Shown: in pieces, positions 1 through 12,064 of the stretch
Layout of the letters: each line of letters opens with the position of its first letter
Position numbering within the stretch: the first letter of the stretch is position 1
Assembly: GCA_017311315.1 (NCBI GenBank)
Contig: CM029646.1
Coordinates: forward strand, 124,001-188,000
Direction of reading: 5' to 3'
DNA: 64,000 nt
Origin: Dendrocalamus latiflorus
Taxonomy: Eukaryota; Streptophyta; Magnoliopsida; Poales; Poaceae
Program-made: the position numbers and the translations under genes
Notes under the pieces: generated by a model
Databases searched by the model: none
Told to the model about the DNA's origin: nothing
What the model saw: the letters and a program-made list of their open reading frames with translations, nothing else

Positions 1-490
1 ACGAAATCGAGTGATAAAGAGACTCTGAGTGCCAAATACATCGAATTGACTTCACGTGTGCCCTAACTATTTTCCGCATTGATTTTGAATCAATCCGACT
101 CAGTGTTAAACTTTCCACTAAAGTGGGTTTCAACGGGTACTACAAACTCCACACCGACAAAATCGAGACATGCAATGAAACTGAGTGCCAAACATCTCGA
201 ATGGACTTCATATGTGCCCTACCTCATTTGGCATGCATTGAATCCATCCGAGTCGGTGTTAAACTTTCCTCAAAATCGAATTCCGACGGGCACCGCAAAA
301 TCCATGTATGTGAAATCGAGACATGAAAAAAAAACTGAGTGGCAAACACCTTGAATGGACTTGGCATGCATCATATCTCATCATGGCACGCATTTCGAAT
401 CCATCCAACCCGACAGTAAACTTTCCCCCAAAATGGGTTTCGACGGAAATGTAAACTGCATGCATACGAAATCGTGTCACGAAATGAAAC
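1..490 (+). repeat. Satellite A, left flank of the retrotransposon
   Basis: Partial run of the same 155-bp-class satellite that resumes at 13153. It holds the tail of monomer type m1 (diverged around 15-35), then m2, m3 and m4, the last of which ends at the retrotransposon insertion. The m4 copy begins near 332 and carries its usual GCATGCATC and CATGCATACG motifs. Small differences from the right-hand array are visible, such as a longer A-run near 326-334 and GTGTCACG instead of GAGTCACG near 473. There is no gene here; short open frames recur in every repeat unit. Confidence 0.93.
486..490. other. Left target-site duplication (GAAAC)
   Basis: GAAAC directly precedes the TG of the element at 491 and is repeated at 13153-13157 directly after its terminal CA. 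Removing the element and one GAAAC copy restores a continuous m4-m1 monomer junction, so this is a genuine 5-bp duplication although GAAAC is a common word in the array. Confidence 0.93.
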
Positions 491-3185
491 TGTAAAGACC
501 CAGATATTAATATCCGGATTCCTCTGTGATTCCACCGCACTATTCCCTGGATCAGTAGATAGTGCTCACAGATTACAGTTCTGAATATCAAAAATTCATA
601 TCATGCGGAAGCGTAAATATGATAGTAGACTTACTCATGGGCCGATTAGGCCGAAATCATGAAATTGCAGCAGCGGAAGAACGAAGCACGCAAGTGGGAC
701 CTTCAGGACGTGCCCACAGGCAGCCAACTGGAGGTTCGCGACCTAGCCCTTGACATCTTCATCTTCTCGCCAGCTTGTCCAATCTTGTTGCTGAGGCGAG
801 GTGATTTGATTTCCTGATTCTGAATTTTGTCGCAAAAGCGAGCGTGAGCACTCCGACCCCGTGCTCCACGAGCCAATACACAGAATGCAATTAAATAGTA
901 TGCATGGCTTATCAAAGGAAGGCTCGGGTTATTTTATTTTTGCGTAGAGTGCTTTTGAATACAATTACTTACAAATCCCTAAGACCTAGCAGTTTGAACC
1001 AAATCATAATGTACAAGGAAATGCATTATTAATATCGATTCAGATTCCATCCACCGTTACATGGCATCTGCACCATATAGCAATTTCTTCAGCGTTATAG
1101 CCGCTTAACTTACCACTGGGACGACACCCAGGACAATTCCAAACCAGGGCAGTCCTTCGCCCTTCACTTTTCCATTCCCACCCACAAAACATTTTGAAAT
1201 AGAACTAACTCGAGTAAGTTCCCATGTCCGCCCATGACCGTGGGCACGGCTATTCGAATAGTTTTGACTCTGCAGAGTTTGTACACTTTCACCACAAGAG
1301 ATGAACTATCCTTTTTGCCAACATGCTTCCTTAGGCATGAGACCCAGATAATTTATCACAAAGCCTTTACCTTACTCCGATCTAGCTAGACACCACCCAC
1401 GCTGAGGTTTCACCGCTGAAGGGTTACACCACCACAGTCAGAAGCCCCCTCTTGCGCCGTGCGAGTACAGTACACCCTGTGCCTCACTGTGAGTAAACCA
1501 GTACACCCTGGCACCCACTTTCCTCGGTGATATCTGAACTAAATCCTTGCAAGTTATTCAGCTAGGTCGTACCCATTATAGACTTGTGGTTGTACTGTTT
1601 TACATCAGGAGGTCATCACAAGATTCAGTCCTTAGTATTATCTGAGCGGTTCTACCACACTTCATAATTTGTGCTCCCACCGCACCACATACCAGCCCCC
1701 AAGCCATCCGCTCAGATATTTAAGCAAGTTGGGATTTTTGAGAGCATAAAATAACCATATCAAAGGATACCAGTCATTCCCACCATGACTGCCCAACCAA
1801 TTTTTCTCAGGATTAAAAGTGATGCTTGGGCGCTCTCGCGCCCATGAGTATCTAAACAATACTAAGCATGGCATATATTTAGGGACTTATTTTCCAAAGG
1901 TTACTATTATAATTTTTCTAGGGTGACAAGGTTCTCATGTTCAAATATTCCAAAGGAGGGGCAATATTAATCAAGTTAGACAATAGGCATTTAACTAGAA
2001 TTCTAAATTAAACATGGATTTGCATATAAATTAACAGCATGCAATTTGATAATTTAAACAAAATAATTTGCAGAAAATGTAGGTTCAACATGATCAAAGT
2101 ATTGACTCGCCTGGCGCGGTTTACCGCGGTCTTGAGCTCACTCAAGGCTTTCTCATTTGTCGATCTTGAGCCTCAGGTCTTTATCTTCACCTCGATCTCG
2201 GCCCCGCTTAATTCTTGATTCTTCGGGACTCCAGTTTCTAACTATGCGATAAGCGACTGAATCCAAATAGAAACAAATAACTCAAGAGATCCAAATAAAG
2301 CCAACCACTTCAAATACCCGATTTAATTTAAATTATGCATTTCTTATGATTTGAGAATAGAAGGATGTTTCAGGTTAGTGTGTTGCAAATACAGCAGTAG
2401 CTGGGTTTGAGTGAGAGAACGAGTTATCTGAATAGCTTTACCGTGAGGGAAAATTTTAGGATGATAAGGGATCATAAGTGAGGAGGTATCTACAGGGATT
2501 ATTTAATTTGGAAAAGAAGTGGCCAAACATAGCCGATTGGAGAAAGGTGAGGTTCGATCTTTTTATTACTAACTCCCTTTTTTTTATTTTTGTATTTATC
2601 AAGAAAGTTCCATGAGTTAGGGTAGACCTATGGATTGGTGCAGGAGTTTAGTGTCCAAATTTTATCTTTTGGGTATGCATTCCTTCGCACCTCATGTTAT
2701 GGTAAAGGCAACCTAGGCCGATGGATGAGATCTGTATTTATTCTATAAATCTGTAATAATCCCATTATCATATTTTATGCATCTTTATTCATAGCTACGC
2801 TAAATTTAAGTTGAATTAGGATCCACTCATATGGGTCCTAACTTGTTATATATACAATTATGCTCAATACTATTCTGCACTAAAGCTAGTGTTAAGATTT
2901 AATTAATGGCACTATTATTAGCTTGCTCATACTTTAGCTACTATTACGCTTAACTTTATTTCTAATTTTAGTTTAAGCTTAGCAATTTGCGCAAGGCTTG
3001 AAATGTATCATTTTATGTGACCCTAATTACATGGTATAGCTCAATTTGAATTAGTATTCATTTGGGGTACAACTTCTAGCTTGTTATTCCATGCTTGACG
3101 TTATTAGTTGTTAAACCTAACTGTAGGGTTTATTTACGGGCACCATTATCTTATTATCTATGCTTTAGTTATTGTCAAACTTAGC

Positions 3186-3206
3186 TTTATTTATTTATTT
3201 ATTTAT
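3186..3206. repeat. TTTA microsatellite in the 3' LTR
   Basis: About five TTTA units in the AT-rich part of the LTR. The identical tract is at 10892-10912 in the other LTR, so it predates the insertion of this copy. Confidence 0.85.
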
Positions 3207-3530
3207 CTATAATGGCTGGTTATGATAATTATTAATCATACATTCTAATTTTCATGCAAGGGTAATCTTTATTAAATTTGGAACATTTAATCAAAGTCAT
3301 AATGCCTTTATCAATATCTTTAATTAATAATAAATCTTTTAAATAATTAATCAAACCATAAATTTAATCATATATGAGCTAATTCAAATTTAAATATTTA
3401 AATAATCTCATTTACATTCTACTTGAATTTTATTAGCTTCTTTAAATTATTCCCTAATTTTTCATGATTTTTATCAATTAAAATGAGCTACAAAAAATAG
3501 AATAAAAATGTGGAAATAAGGGTGCTGTCG

Positions 3531-3597
3531 GCCGGATTTGAACCCGGGACCTGTGTGGTAACGAGCGGTGCGGCTAGCCAACTGGGCAACGGCCCTC
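3531..3597 (-). pseudogene. tRNA-like sequence (degenerate tRNA or SINE-head) in the 3' LTR
   Basis: On the minus strand there is an A-box-like word, TTGCCCAGTTGGCTAG, followed about 35 bp later by a B-box/T-arm word, GGTTCAAATCC. The spacing is tRNA-like. The D-arm and anticodon stems do not pair well and the T-stem has a mismatch, so it is not a functional tRNA. Part of a terminal stem (GGCCG with CGGCC) is possible. It lies in the sense orientation of the element, at the boundary between the AT-rich and GC-rich parts of the LTR. It could be a captured tRNA, a SINE head or a chance relic of Pol III promoter boxes. Confidence 0.5.
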
Positions 3598-4358
3598 AGG
3601 CGAACGAGAATGGGTGAGGGTTATTTACGAGGTGTGCGCGCGGGGATGGCTCGAAGCAGAGCTGGCCGGCGGTGCTCGGTGCGGGCTTGGCCGGCGGCAG
3701 GCGGCGGCCGGGGAGGTTAGGGCAGCCGGCAAAGTGGAGCCGCAAGGAAGTAAGGTGGCTAGTGGGGAGGTGGCGCGGCCCGGAACGGCGGCGAGGTGGG
3801 CAGGCAGTGGAGCTAAGCGGCCGGCGGTGGAGGGGAAACGGTGCGGCAGCGCCGGAGCTAAGGAGGAACGGGAATAGGGGAAGCATGAGCTGGAGGAGGG
3901 TATTAGTAACCTCACCGTGAGGTTGGCCGAGCCATAGGGGCGCCGAGGTGGGCCGGCGGCGGAGGCCATGGGCGGCGCGGGGAGGTCACCGTGGCGGGAG
4001 TTGCTCGGGCGACGAGAGGCCCAGGCGGCGGTTGGGGAAGCATCACGGTGCCAAGGGGGTGCTCCCACCGCGACGAATCGAACTGCTTCGCGTCGAGTTG
4101 GAGACGGCGGCTAAAATGGCGGTTTTGGCCGGCGGCGAGGAAGAACGGCCGCGCGGCGAGCTCGGGGCACCGGAGTCCGATTGCTCGTGGGAGGGGGAAG
4201 GAGGCTGCTGGGGGCGCACCATGACGCGGTCGGAGTGGCGGGGCGTCGCCGGAGGGCCGGGAACGGCATGGAGGCGCGGCTGCCGGCGCACGGGCGGAGG
4301 CGGGAGAAGAAGCAGGGAAGGAAGAGAGGAATGCAGGCGCAATGGGAGGAGTCACCGT

Positions 4359-4368
4359 CTACTTATAG
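4359..4368 (-). promoter_or_regulatory. Candidate TATA box, 3' LTR copy
   Basis: Minus-strand CTATAAGTAG in an otherwise GC-rich setting, the best TATA-like word in that block. By the usual plant spacing, initiation would be near 4325-4340, reading toward lower coordinates. It is in the correct orientation for LTR-driven transcription. In this LTR it would drive read-out into the flanking satellite. Inference from motif and orientation only. Confidence 0.45.
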
Positions 4369-5444
4369 CCGCAAGGAACGGTGGGAAACCATGAGCAATG
4401 CGAGCGCGGTAGTAGGAAACTGTGGGCGGCAAGGTGACGCTTGCGCGCAGATGATGGCGACGGTGAGAGACGTGATGGCGACGGGATGACGCCAAGGCAG
4501 GGAGAGGGCGCGCTCGGAGAGACGTCGACGCTACGGGGCAGGGCAGACCAGGGTATGGCGCGGGAGCGGTTGAGCGTAGGCGCGAGGCGGGCTCGCATGG
4601 CTGCCACGCGGAGGAAGCAAACTGCGGCGCCAGAAGAAGCTGGGCACGGGGATGAAAGAGGAAAGAGAGGGAGGGCGCGCGGAGCTGAGCGGGCCCGTTG
4701 GCCAGTGGACGGGGCGAGGGTCCGCAGGGCAGTGACCGAGGGGAGGCGCGTGCGGGAGGAGCGGACTGGCGAGCGCGCGAACAGGATGGCTGGGCCACTC
4801 GGCCGAAGCGGGGAGAAGAGGGAAGGAGATGAGGGCGCTCGGGTGGAAGGCGGGGCCCGGCGGCAGAGGGAGGGCCAGCGCGGCCGTGGGAAAGAATGAG
4901 CAGGAGAGGGGTTGGGCTGGGCCTTTGGCCGGCCTGACCCCCCTTTTTTTTTATTGTTATTTGTTGTGTATTTTTGTATATAGCATTTGTACTCTATTCA
5001 TTTTTGCTAGCTCACAAAATTTTCATATTCATACCTCCTTATCACTGGATTAATCCTTGCATGTGCAAAATTTTGATATACATATATACGTATATATATT
5101 TACACACATATTCATGTATGATGGTATCCATATGCTTACTTCTACTGTTATTCATGTTATTATTTTCAAGATGGCATTTTATGGTTTAAGTCAATTTTTT
5201 CCCCTTTCTTTTATGGATCATCTTTTCAGATTCGAATTTATAATCTTGAGTTTTCATTATCTGCATATTCACCTTTTTGATATTATTAATGTTTGCCTTT
5301 GTCTTTTATGAATTTCTCCAATTTTTTTTTAGAACCTCAATCAAATTTAGGAAAACTCCATGAAATCCAAATTCCAATAGAATATATTGCAAAAATAATT
5401 TAAGAAATTCAGATTTTCAAATTTTAAATTTTTGGGATGTTACA

Positions 5445-5460
5445 AACCTACCCCCCTTAA
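5445..5460 (-). other. Polypurine tract next to the 3' LTR
   Basis: Minus-strand TTAAGGGGGGTAGGTT directly abuts the LTR start (TGTAACATCC). This is the expected place for the plus-strand primer of reverse transcription, and it fixes the element's orientation together with the PBS. Confidence 0.85.
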
Positions 5461-5463
5461 AAA

Positions 5464-5483
5464 GAATCTCGACCCCGAGATTC
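5464..5483. other. Perfect 8-bp inverted repeat beside the polypurine tract
   Basis: GAATCTCG and CGAGATTC are separated by four bases (ACCC). The minus-strand sequence around it (GGTCGAGATTC followed by TTTTTAAGG) resembles the end of the polyprotein region just before the PPT in Tekay/Del-type elements, and may be the only surviving trace of pol. Confidence 0.6.
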
Positions 5484-6045
5484 CGGTAGAGTTGAAAGAA
5501 AGGAGGTGGGGTTATACTAGCTAGCAATGGGTTTCCGAGTGCTGTTCGACGTATAGTTCCTGAGCTCCACATGGAGATGAAGATCTACACATTAGGGGTT
5601 ATCACTTGGAAAAGTCAAAAGAGAAGAAAGATATTTGTTCTCTTGGATAGGTCGTAGATTTCCAACTATTTGCTCTTTGACATTGTTGTCTTCACATCAT
5701 CGTAGAATGGAGTGGTCGCAGCGTCTATTGGACATATGGTTGTAGAATCTCTTATTGATAGGTGGGTAGCAATGGTCTGTGCCCTAGGGTTAGAAAGTCT
5801 TAGGATTGCAGAGGTGACTATGGACATATCTATATGGTGGCCTTTTACTTTTACGAGGATCTCGATCTTGCCTTATGGCTTTATCAAGCACGACGATTTT
5901 AGCTAAAGGTACATTTCGTAGTTCTCATCACCAGAAAATCTTGGTCTTGCGAATGCCTTGTACAAGCCTGATTAGTTCTAAGTCCAGGGTGTTGCAGTTC
6001 CTAAGATGTACATTGCAGTAGTCCTTTGGCAGTTCTGTCTCTTGG

Positions 6046-6063
6046 TACTACCCCCCTTAAATA
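6046..6063 (-). other. Second polypurine-tract-like motif
   Basis: Contains on the + strand TACCCCCCTTAA at 6049-6060, the same 12 bases as at 5449-5460 and exactly 600 bp inward. It could be an extra PPT or a remnant of an internal duplication of the pre-LTR end. Function not shown. Confidence 0.55.
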
Positions 6064-6892
6064 AATGACGATTGTCATTAATCATCCATTGTACTCCAGC
6101 TGTCTTGGTCATCACGAGATTGGCGGATGGTCTTCTTCACAGTGATGTTGTTCTCTTAAAATATTGGAAGGTCGCAGGGTCTTCACTTCTTCTTGATTGC
6201 ACTGGTTTTGGGTTACCTGTTATCTCGTTCCTTTGGATCCGATGGGGTTTTCAGAAAAGGTGAGAGGGAATAGCATGAGATGAGGATTAAATCGTGGAGA
6301 TAAGGTGTTCTAACCCATTTAACTTTAAAGGAAGATACCCCGGAAGCTGGGGTGATACAGAACCACACAAATTTTAAAAGCAACCTTTTTCCTGTGACTG
6401 CGAAATAGGACGCCCGAGGGCAAGAGGCAGTGCACAGGGCCCAAAAGAATCTTGCAACAATACAACATCTACTCGGGGAGCACACATAGGAGGGTGCAGG
6501 GTTCTTATGCACAGTCCGTCTAAAACGAGACTATCTTATCTTCAGGATCATCTTCGTCGTTCCTAACCTTAATATTTGGAGTAGGGGTACGAGAAAAGGA
6601 TCAAAATTTTCCTTTTGGAAAGTATTTGGGGTAGTTTCATTGGTTTTGGCACTCATCATTTTTTTTTAATGATCCTTGTGGCTAAATAGTTTTTTTTTTC
6701 TAATCTCTTCCAACGTTCAACTATCCATCACTGAATCAATTCACTCCCAAATGATTTTTTTTGGTACATAAGGCTTAGAATCCAAAGGCCTTTATAATTT
6801 AACTTCCACATTTGCAAACTGCACTTAGGCTATCTTTCTTCATTAATTGTTCATGGCATTACTGCCATCTAAGACTCCAAACAGCGAAAGAG

Positions 6893-6917
6893 ATTATTAT
6901 TATTATTATTATTATTT
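6893..6917. repeat. ATT/TTA microsatellite
   Basis: About eight perfect trinucleotide units in the internal domain, followed by AT-rich sequence with no gene. Confidence 0.9.
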
Positions 6918-8179
6918 TTATCCACCAATCATACTCGTCCTATTATATCATCCATCATTTCATTAATCTAGTCATGATTATCTAAGTCCCGCATAAATCT
7001 TTGATCTTCAATCATATATTTGTGGAGTAAATATCATATTTTCACTATGACTGTATAATCAAAATCTCGGATCTACTATTGGTCAACTTATTAACTCTAC
7101 AATCCAATGAAAATCCAACGCCTTTACTTTAGATCCACCAATATAATTCTTCCATTTAAAATTCTATTAATCGAATCGAAGTTACCAAATTATGATATGT
7201 GCCTGAATTTTCCACCACATTTTTATAAATCCAATCTCAGGTTCGTCAATTGCCAGTTTTATCAGCTTTCCAATCCTATGAAGATCTAACTTTCTTTATT
7301 TAGATCCACTGATGTCTTTCGTATCGTGACCTCCTAATAATCCAGTCGGGTGTCATTGACCCAAATCCATGGTTTGCTTCTCCAATGATCAACCTGAATC
7401 TTTATTGTCTATCTACTCCTCAATTCTGAATTCTAATGATTACCCATCATTATTACTTTTAAATCCACCAGTGTCATGTGTATCAGGCTTCCTAATAATC
7501 CAAGATTGTATTCAAAATCATAATTACTCCTCGGGTAACCACCTAAATCTTCAGTGACAACCTCCGAATTAATTCATTATTATGAACATCTTTCAGGAAT
7601 AATGTTATTAATCAAGCCTATACTTTGATAATTGTTGTCATCTCTCCAATTTCTCAAAACTCATTCAATTTTGTCTAGCAATCGATTATGTTCCATTATT
7701 CCACTATTGTAAATATCTCCCAAGAATTATGTTATTTATCAATGTTGTACTCCCGCAATTATTTTCATATTTCCTATTTCTCCAAGAATAACTTAATTCC
7801 TCCATTTAGTCATTCTAATTCTTTCTGTTAGGCTCCACCAATTTTTTTTTTGTTCTTCCAATTTTTACCCTATTGTTTACTCCAAAAATAAAACAATCTT
7901 TGATATTAAGCTTCAAGGTTAAGCACCATGACTCTTGGCCTTAAGTGCGTTTTCATAGAAAGTTTACAAGAGAAGTACTGGATTTTCATCACTTTGAATT
8001 TGGGTAAGAGAGCTTCAGAAGTAAAATGGCTAGGGCAGCATATGGATGAGGGGGAATCATCCTAAGAGAGATAAGAATGAGCAGTATAACTTATATTTTT
8101 GGAGATAGTATTTTAAAGAAATATTTCTAGTCATGAAACTAACGGTCAGACTAACTAGGTCACGACCTGCAGTCGATAT

Positions 8180-8191
8180 GCTCTGATACCA
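8180..8191 (-). other. Primer binding site (initiator tRNA-Met)
   Basis: Minus-strand TGGTATCAGAGC, complementary to the 3' end of plant initiator tRNA-Met. It sits four bases (GCGC) from the 5' LTR. This is the minus-strand primer site for reverse transcription and proves the element reads right to left. Confidence 0.93.
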
Positions 8192-10891
8192 GCGCTGTAA
8201 AGACCCAGATATTAATATCCGGATTCCTCTGTGATTCCACCGCACTATTCCCTGGATCAGTAGATAGTGCTCACAGATTACAGTTCTGAATATCAAAAAT
8301 TCATATCATGCGGAAGCGTAAATATGATAGTAGACTTACTCATGGGCCGATTAGGCCGAAATCATGAAATTGCAGCAGCGGAAGAACGAAGCACGCAAGT
8401 GGGACCTTCAGGACGTGCCCACAGGCAGCCAACTGGAGGTTCGCGACCTAGCCCTTGACATCTTCATCTTCTCGCCAGCTTGTCCAATCTTGTTGCTGAG
8501 GCGAGGTGATTTGATTTCCTGATTCTGAATTTTGTCGCAAAAGCGAGCGTGAGCACTCCGACCCCGTGCTCCACGAGCCAATACACAGAATGCAATTAAA
8601 TAGTATGCATGGCTTATCAAAGGAAGGCTCGGGTTATTTTATTTTTGCGTAGAGTGCTTTTGAATACAATTACTTACAAATCCCTAAGACCTAGCAGTTT
8701 GAACCAAATCATAATGTACAAGGAAATGCATTATTAATATCGATTCAGATTCCATCCACCGTTACATGGCATCTGCACCATATAGCAATTTCTTCAGCGT
8801 TATAGCCGCTTAACTTACCACTGGGACGACACCCAGGACAATTCCAAACCAGGGCAGTCCTTCGCCCTTCACTTTTCCATTCCCACCCACAAAACATTTT
8901 GAAATAGAACTAACTCGAGTAAGTTCCCATGTCCGCCCATGACCGTGGGCACGGCTATTCGAATAGTTTTGACTCTGCAGAGTTTGTACACTTTCACCAC
9001 AAGAGATGAACTATCCTTTTTGCCAACATGCTTCCTTAGGCATGAGACCCAGATAATTTATCACAAAGCCTTTACCTTACTCCGATCTAGCTAGACACCA
9101 CCCACGCTGAGGTTTCACCGCTGAAGGGTTACACCACCACAGTCAGAAGCCCCCTCTTGCGCCGTGCGAGTACAGTACACCCTGTGCCTCACTGTGAGTA
9201 AACCAGTACACCCTGGCACCCACTTTCCTCGGTGATATCTGAACTAAATCCTTGCAAGTTATTCAGCTAGGTCGTACCCATTATAGACTTGTGGTTGTAC
9301 TGTTTTACATCAGGAGGTCATCACAAGATTCAGTCCTTAGTATTATCTGAGCGGTTCTACCACACTTCATAATTTGTGCTCCCACCGCACCACATACCAG
9401 CCCCCAAGCCATCCGCTCAGATATTTAAGCAAGTTGGGATTTTTGAGAGCATAAAATAACCATATCAAAGGATACCAGTCATTCCCACCATGACTGCCCA
9501 ACCAATTTTTCTCAGGATTAAAAGTGATGCTTGGGCGCTCTCGCGCCCATGAGTATCTAAACAATACTAAGCATGGCATATATTTAGGGACTTATTTTCC
9601 AAAGGTTACTATTATAATTTTTCTAGGGTGACAAGGTTCTCATGTTCAAATATTCCAAAGGAGGGGCAATATTAATCAAGTTAGACAATAGGCATTTAAC
9701 TAGAATTCTAAATTAAACATGGATTTGCATATAAATTAACAGCATGCAATTTGATAATTTAAACAAAATAATTTGCAGAAAATGTAGGTTCAACATGATC
9801 AAAGTATTGACTCGCCTGGCGCGGTTTACCGCGGTCTTGAGCTCACTCAAGGCTTTCTCATTTGTCGATCTTGAGCCTCAGGTCTTTATCTTCACCTCGA
9901 TCTCGGCCCCGCTTAATTCTTGATTCTTCGGGACTCCAGTTTCTAACTATGCGATAAGCGACTGAATCCAAATAGAAACAAATAACTCAAGAGATCCAAA
10001 TAAAGCCAACCACTTCAAATACCCGATTTAATTTAAATTATGCATTTCTTATGATTTGAGAATAGAAGGATGTTTCAGGTTAGTGTGTTGCAAATACAGC
10101 AGTAGCTGGGTTTGAGTGAGAGAACGAGTTATCTGAATAGCTTTACCGTGAGGGAAAATTTTAGGATGATAAGGGATCATAAGTGAGGAGGTATCTACAG
10201 GGATTATTTAATTTGGAAAAGAAGTGGCCAAACATAGCCGATTGGAGAAAGGTGAGGTTCGATCTTTTTATTACTAACTCCCTTTTTTTTTATTTTTGTA
10301 TTTATCAAGAAAGTTCCATGAGTTAGGGTAGACCTATGGATTGGTGCAGGAGTTTAGTGTCCAAATTTTATCTTTTGGGTATGCATTCCTTCGCACCTCA
10401 TGTTATGGTAAAGGCAACCTAGGCCGATGGATGAGATCTGTATTTATTCTATAAATCTGTAATAATCCCATTATCATATTTTATGCATCTTTATTCATAG
10501 CTACGCTAAATTTAAGTTGAATTAGGATCCACTCATATGGGTCCTAACTTGTTATATATACAATTATGCTCAATACTATTCTGCACTAAAGCTAGTGTTA
10601 AGATTTAATTAATGGCACTATTATTAGCTTGCTCATACTTTAGCTACTATTACGCTTAACTTTATTTCTAATTTTAGTTTAAGCTTAGCAATTTGCGCAA
10701 GGCTTGAAATGTATCATTTTATGTGACCCTAATTACATGGTATAGCTCAATTTGAATTAGTATTCATTTGGGGTACAACTTCTAGCTTGTTATTCCATGC
10801 TTGACGTTATTAGTTGTTAAACCTAACTGTAGGGTTTATTTACGGGCACCATTATCTTATTATCTATGCTTTAGTTATTGTCAAACTTAGC

Positions 10892-10912
10892 TTTATTTAT
10901 TTATTTATTTAT
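10892..10912. repeat. TTTA microsatellite in the 5' LTR
   Basis: Same tract and length as 3186-3206. Confidence 0.85.
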
Positions 10913-11236
10913 CTATAATGGCTGGTTATGATAATTATTAATCATACATTCTAATTTTCATGCAAGGGTAATCTTTATTAAATTTGGAACATTTAATCAA
11001 AGTCATAATGCCTTTATCAATATCTTTAATTAATAATAAATCTTTTACATAATTAATCAAACCATAAATTTAATCATATATGAGCTAATTCAAATTTAAA
11101 TATTTAAATAATCTCATTTACATTCTACTTGAATTTTATTAGCTTCTTTAAATTATTCCCTAATTTTTCATGATTTTTATCAATTAAAATGAGCTACAAA
11201 AAATAGAATAAAAATGTGGAAATAAGGGTGCTGTCG

Positions 11237-11303
11237 GCCGGATTTGAACCCGGGACCTGTGTGGTAACGAGCGGTGCGGCTAGCCAACTGGGCAACGGCC
11301 CTC
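11237..11303 (-). pseudogene. tRNA-like sequence in the 5' LTR
   Basis: Second copy of the tRNA-like segment at 3531-3597, with identical A-box-like and B-box-like words and the same poor stems. In this LTR it would lie within the transcribed leader, in sense orientation. Confidence 0.5.
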
Positions 11304-12064
11304 AGGCGAACGAGAATGGGTGAGGGTTATTTACGAGGTGTGCGCGCGGGGATGGCTCGAAGCAGAGCTGGCCGGCGGTGCTCGGTGCGGGCTTGGCCGG
11401 CGGCAGGCGGCGGCCGGGGAGGTTAGGGCAGCCGGCAAAGTGGAGCCGCAAGGAAGTAAGGTGGCTAGTGGGGAGGTGGCGCGGCCCGGAACGGCGGCGA
11501 GGTGGGCAGGCAGTGGAGCTAAGCGGCCGGCGGTGGAGGGGAAACGGTGCGGCAGCGCCGGAGCTAAGGAGGAACGGGAATAGGGGAAGCATGAGCTGGA
11601 GGAGGGTATTAGTAACCTCACCGTGAGGTTGGCCGAGCCATAGGGGCGCCGAGGTGGGCCGGCGGCGGAGGCCATGGGCGGCGCGGGGAGGTCACCGTGG
11701 CGGGAGTTGCTCGGGCGACGAGAGGCCCAGGCGGCGGTTGGGGAAGCATCACGGTGCCAAGGGGGTGCTCCCACCGCGACGAATCGAACTGCTTCGCGTC
11801 GAGTTGGAGACGGCGGCTAAAATGGCGGTTTTGGCCGGCGGCGAGGAAGAACGGCCGCGCGGCGAGCTCGGGGCACCGGAGTCCGATTGCTCGTGGGAGG
11901 GGGAAGGAGGCTGCTGGGGGCGCACCATGACGCGGTCGGAGTGGCGGGGCGTCGCCGGAGGGCCGGGAACGGCATGGAGGCGCGGCTGCCGGCGCACGGG
12001 CGGAGGCGGGAGAAGAAGCAGGGAAGGAAGAGAGGAATGCAGGCGCAATGGGAGGAGTCACCGT

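Larger units (their letters stand above)
3522..4935. other. GC-rich block inside the 3' LTR
   Basis: About 1.4 kb rich in GGCGG/CCGGC words, in sharp contrast with the AT-rich LTR on both sides. Several overlapping open frames of about 80-150 codons occur on both strands, with Arg/Gly/Ala/Pro-rich low-complexity translations and no recognisable domain. This is what chance frames look like in GC-rich DNA, so I do not call genes. In element sense the block begins near the presumed promoter, and most of it would be transcribed leader. Confidence 0.75.
491..5444 (-). repeat. 3' LTR of the retrotransposon
   Basis: 4954 bp. On the minus strand it starts TGTAACATCC and ends GGGTCTTTACA. It has three compositional parts: AT-rich 491-3520, very GC-rich about 3522-4935, and AT-rich 4936-5444. 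Compared with the other LTR I noticed one substitution (A at 3342, C at 11048) and three T-run length differences (8 at 2578-2585 against 9; 9 at 4944-4952 against 8; 9 at 5322-5330 against 12). Those indels fully account for the 3-bp length difference. Open frames of 60-152 codons lie on both strands, mostly overlapping in the GC-rich part, and none resembles a known protein. Confidence 0.94.
5445..8195 (-). other. Non-coding internal domain of the LARD
   Basis: 2751 bp between the LTRs, mostly AT-rich. The longest frames are only about 60-100 codons (for example 6213-6512 on the minus strand) and none shows zinc-knuckle, aspartic protease, YxDD reverse transcriptase or integrase motifs. It holds the PBS at the right end, the PPT and a second PPT-like word at the left, and an ATT microsatellite. 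The coding region looks wholly replaced or eroded beyond recognition. Confidence 0.85.

Noticed and set aside
3531..3597. Functional tRNA gene in the LTR
   Set aside because: A-box-like and B-box-like words are present, but the D-stem and anticodon stem do not pair and the T-stem has a mismatch; kept only as a tRNA-like pseudogene.
3596..4899. Overlapping 82-152-codon frames on both strands of the LTR GC-rich block (and 11302-12605)
   Set aside because: Low-complexity Arg/Gly/Ala/Pro translations in all frames, no domain, and LTRs of this class do not encode proteins there; expected by chance in GC-rich DNA.
6213..6512. 99-codon minus-strand frame in the internal domain as a possible gag remnant
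   Set aside because: It has no zinc knuckle or other gag feature, and its composition is like the surrounding non-coding sequence.
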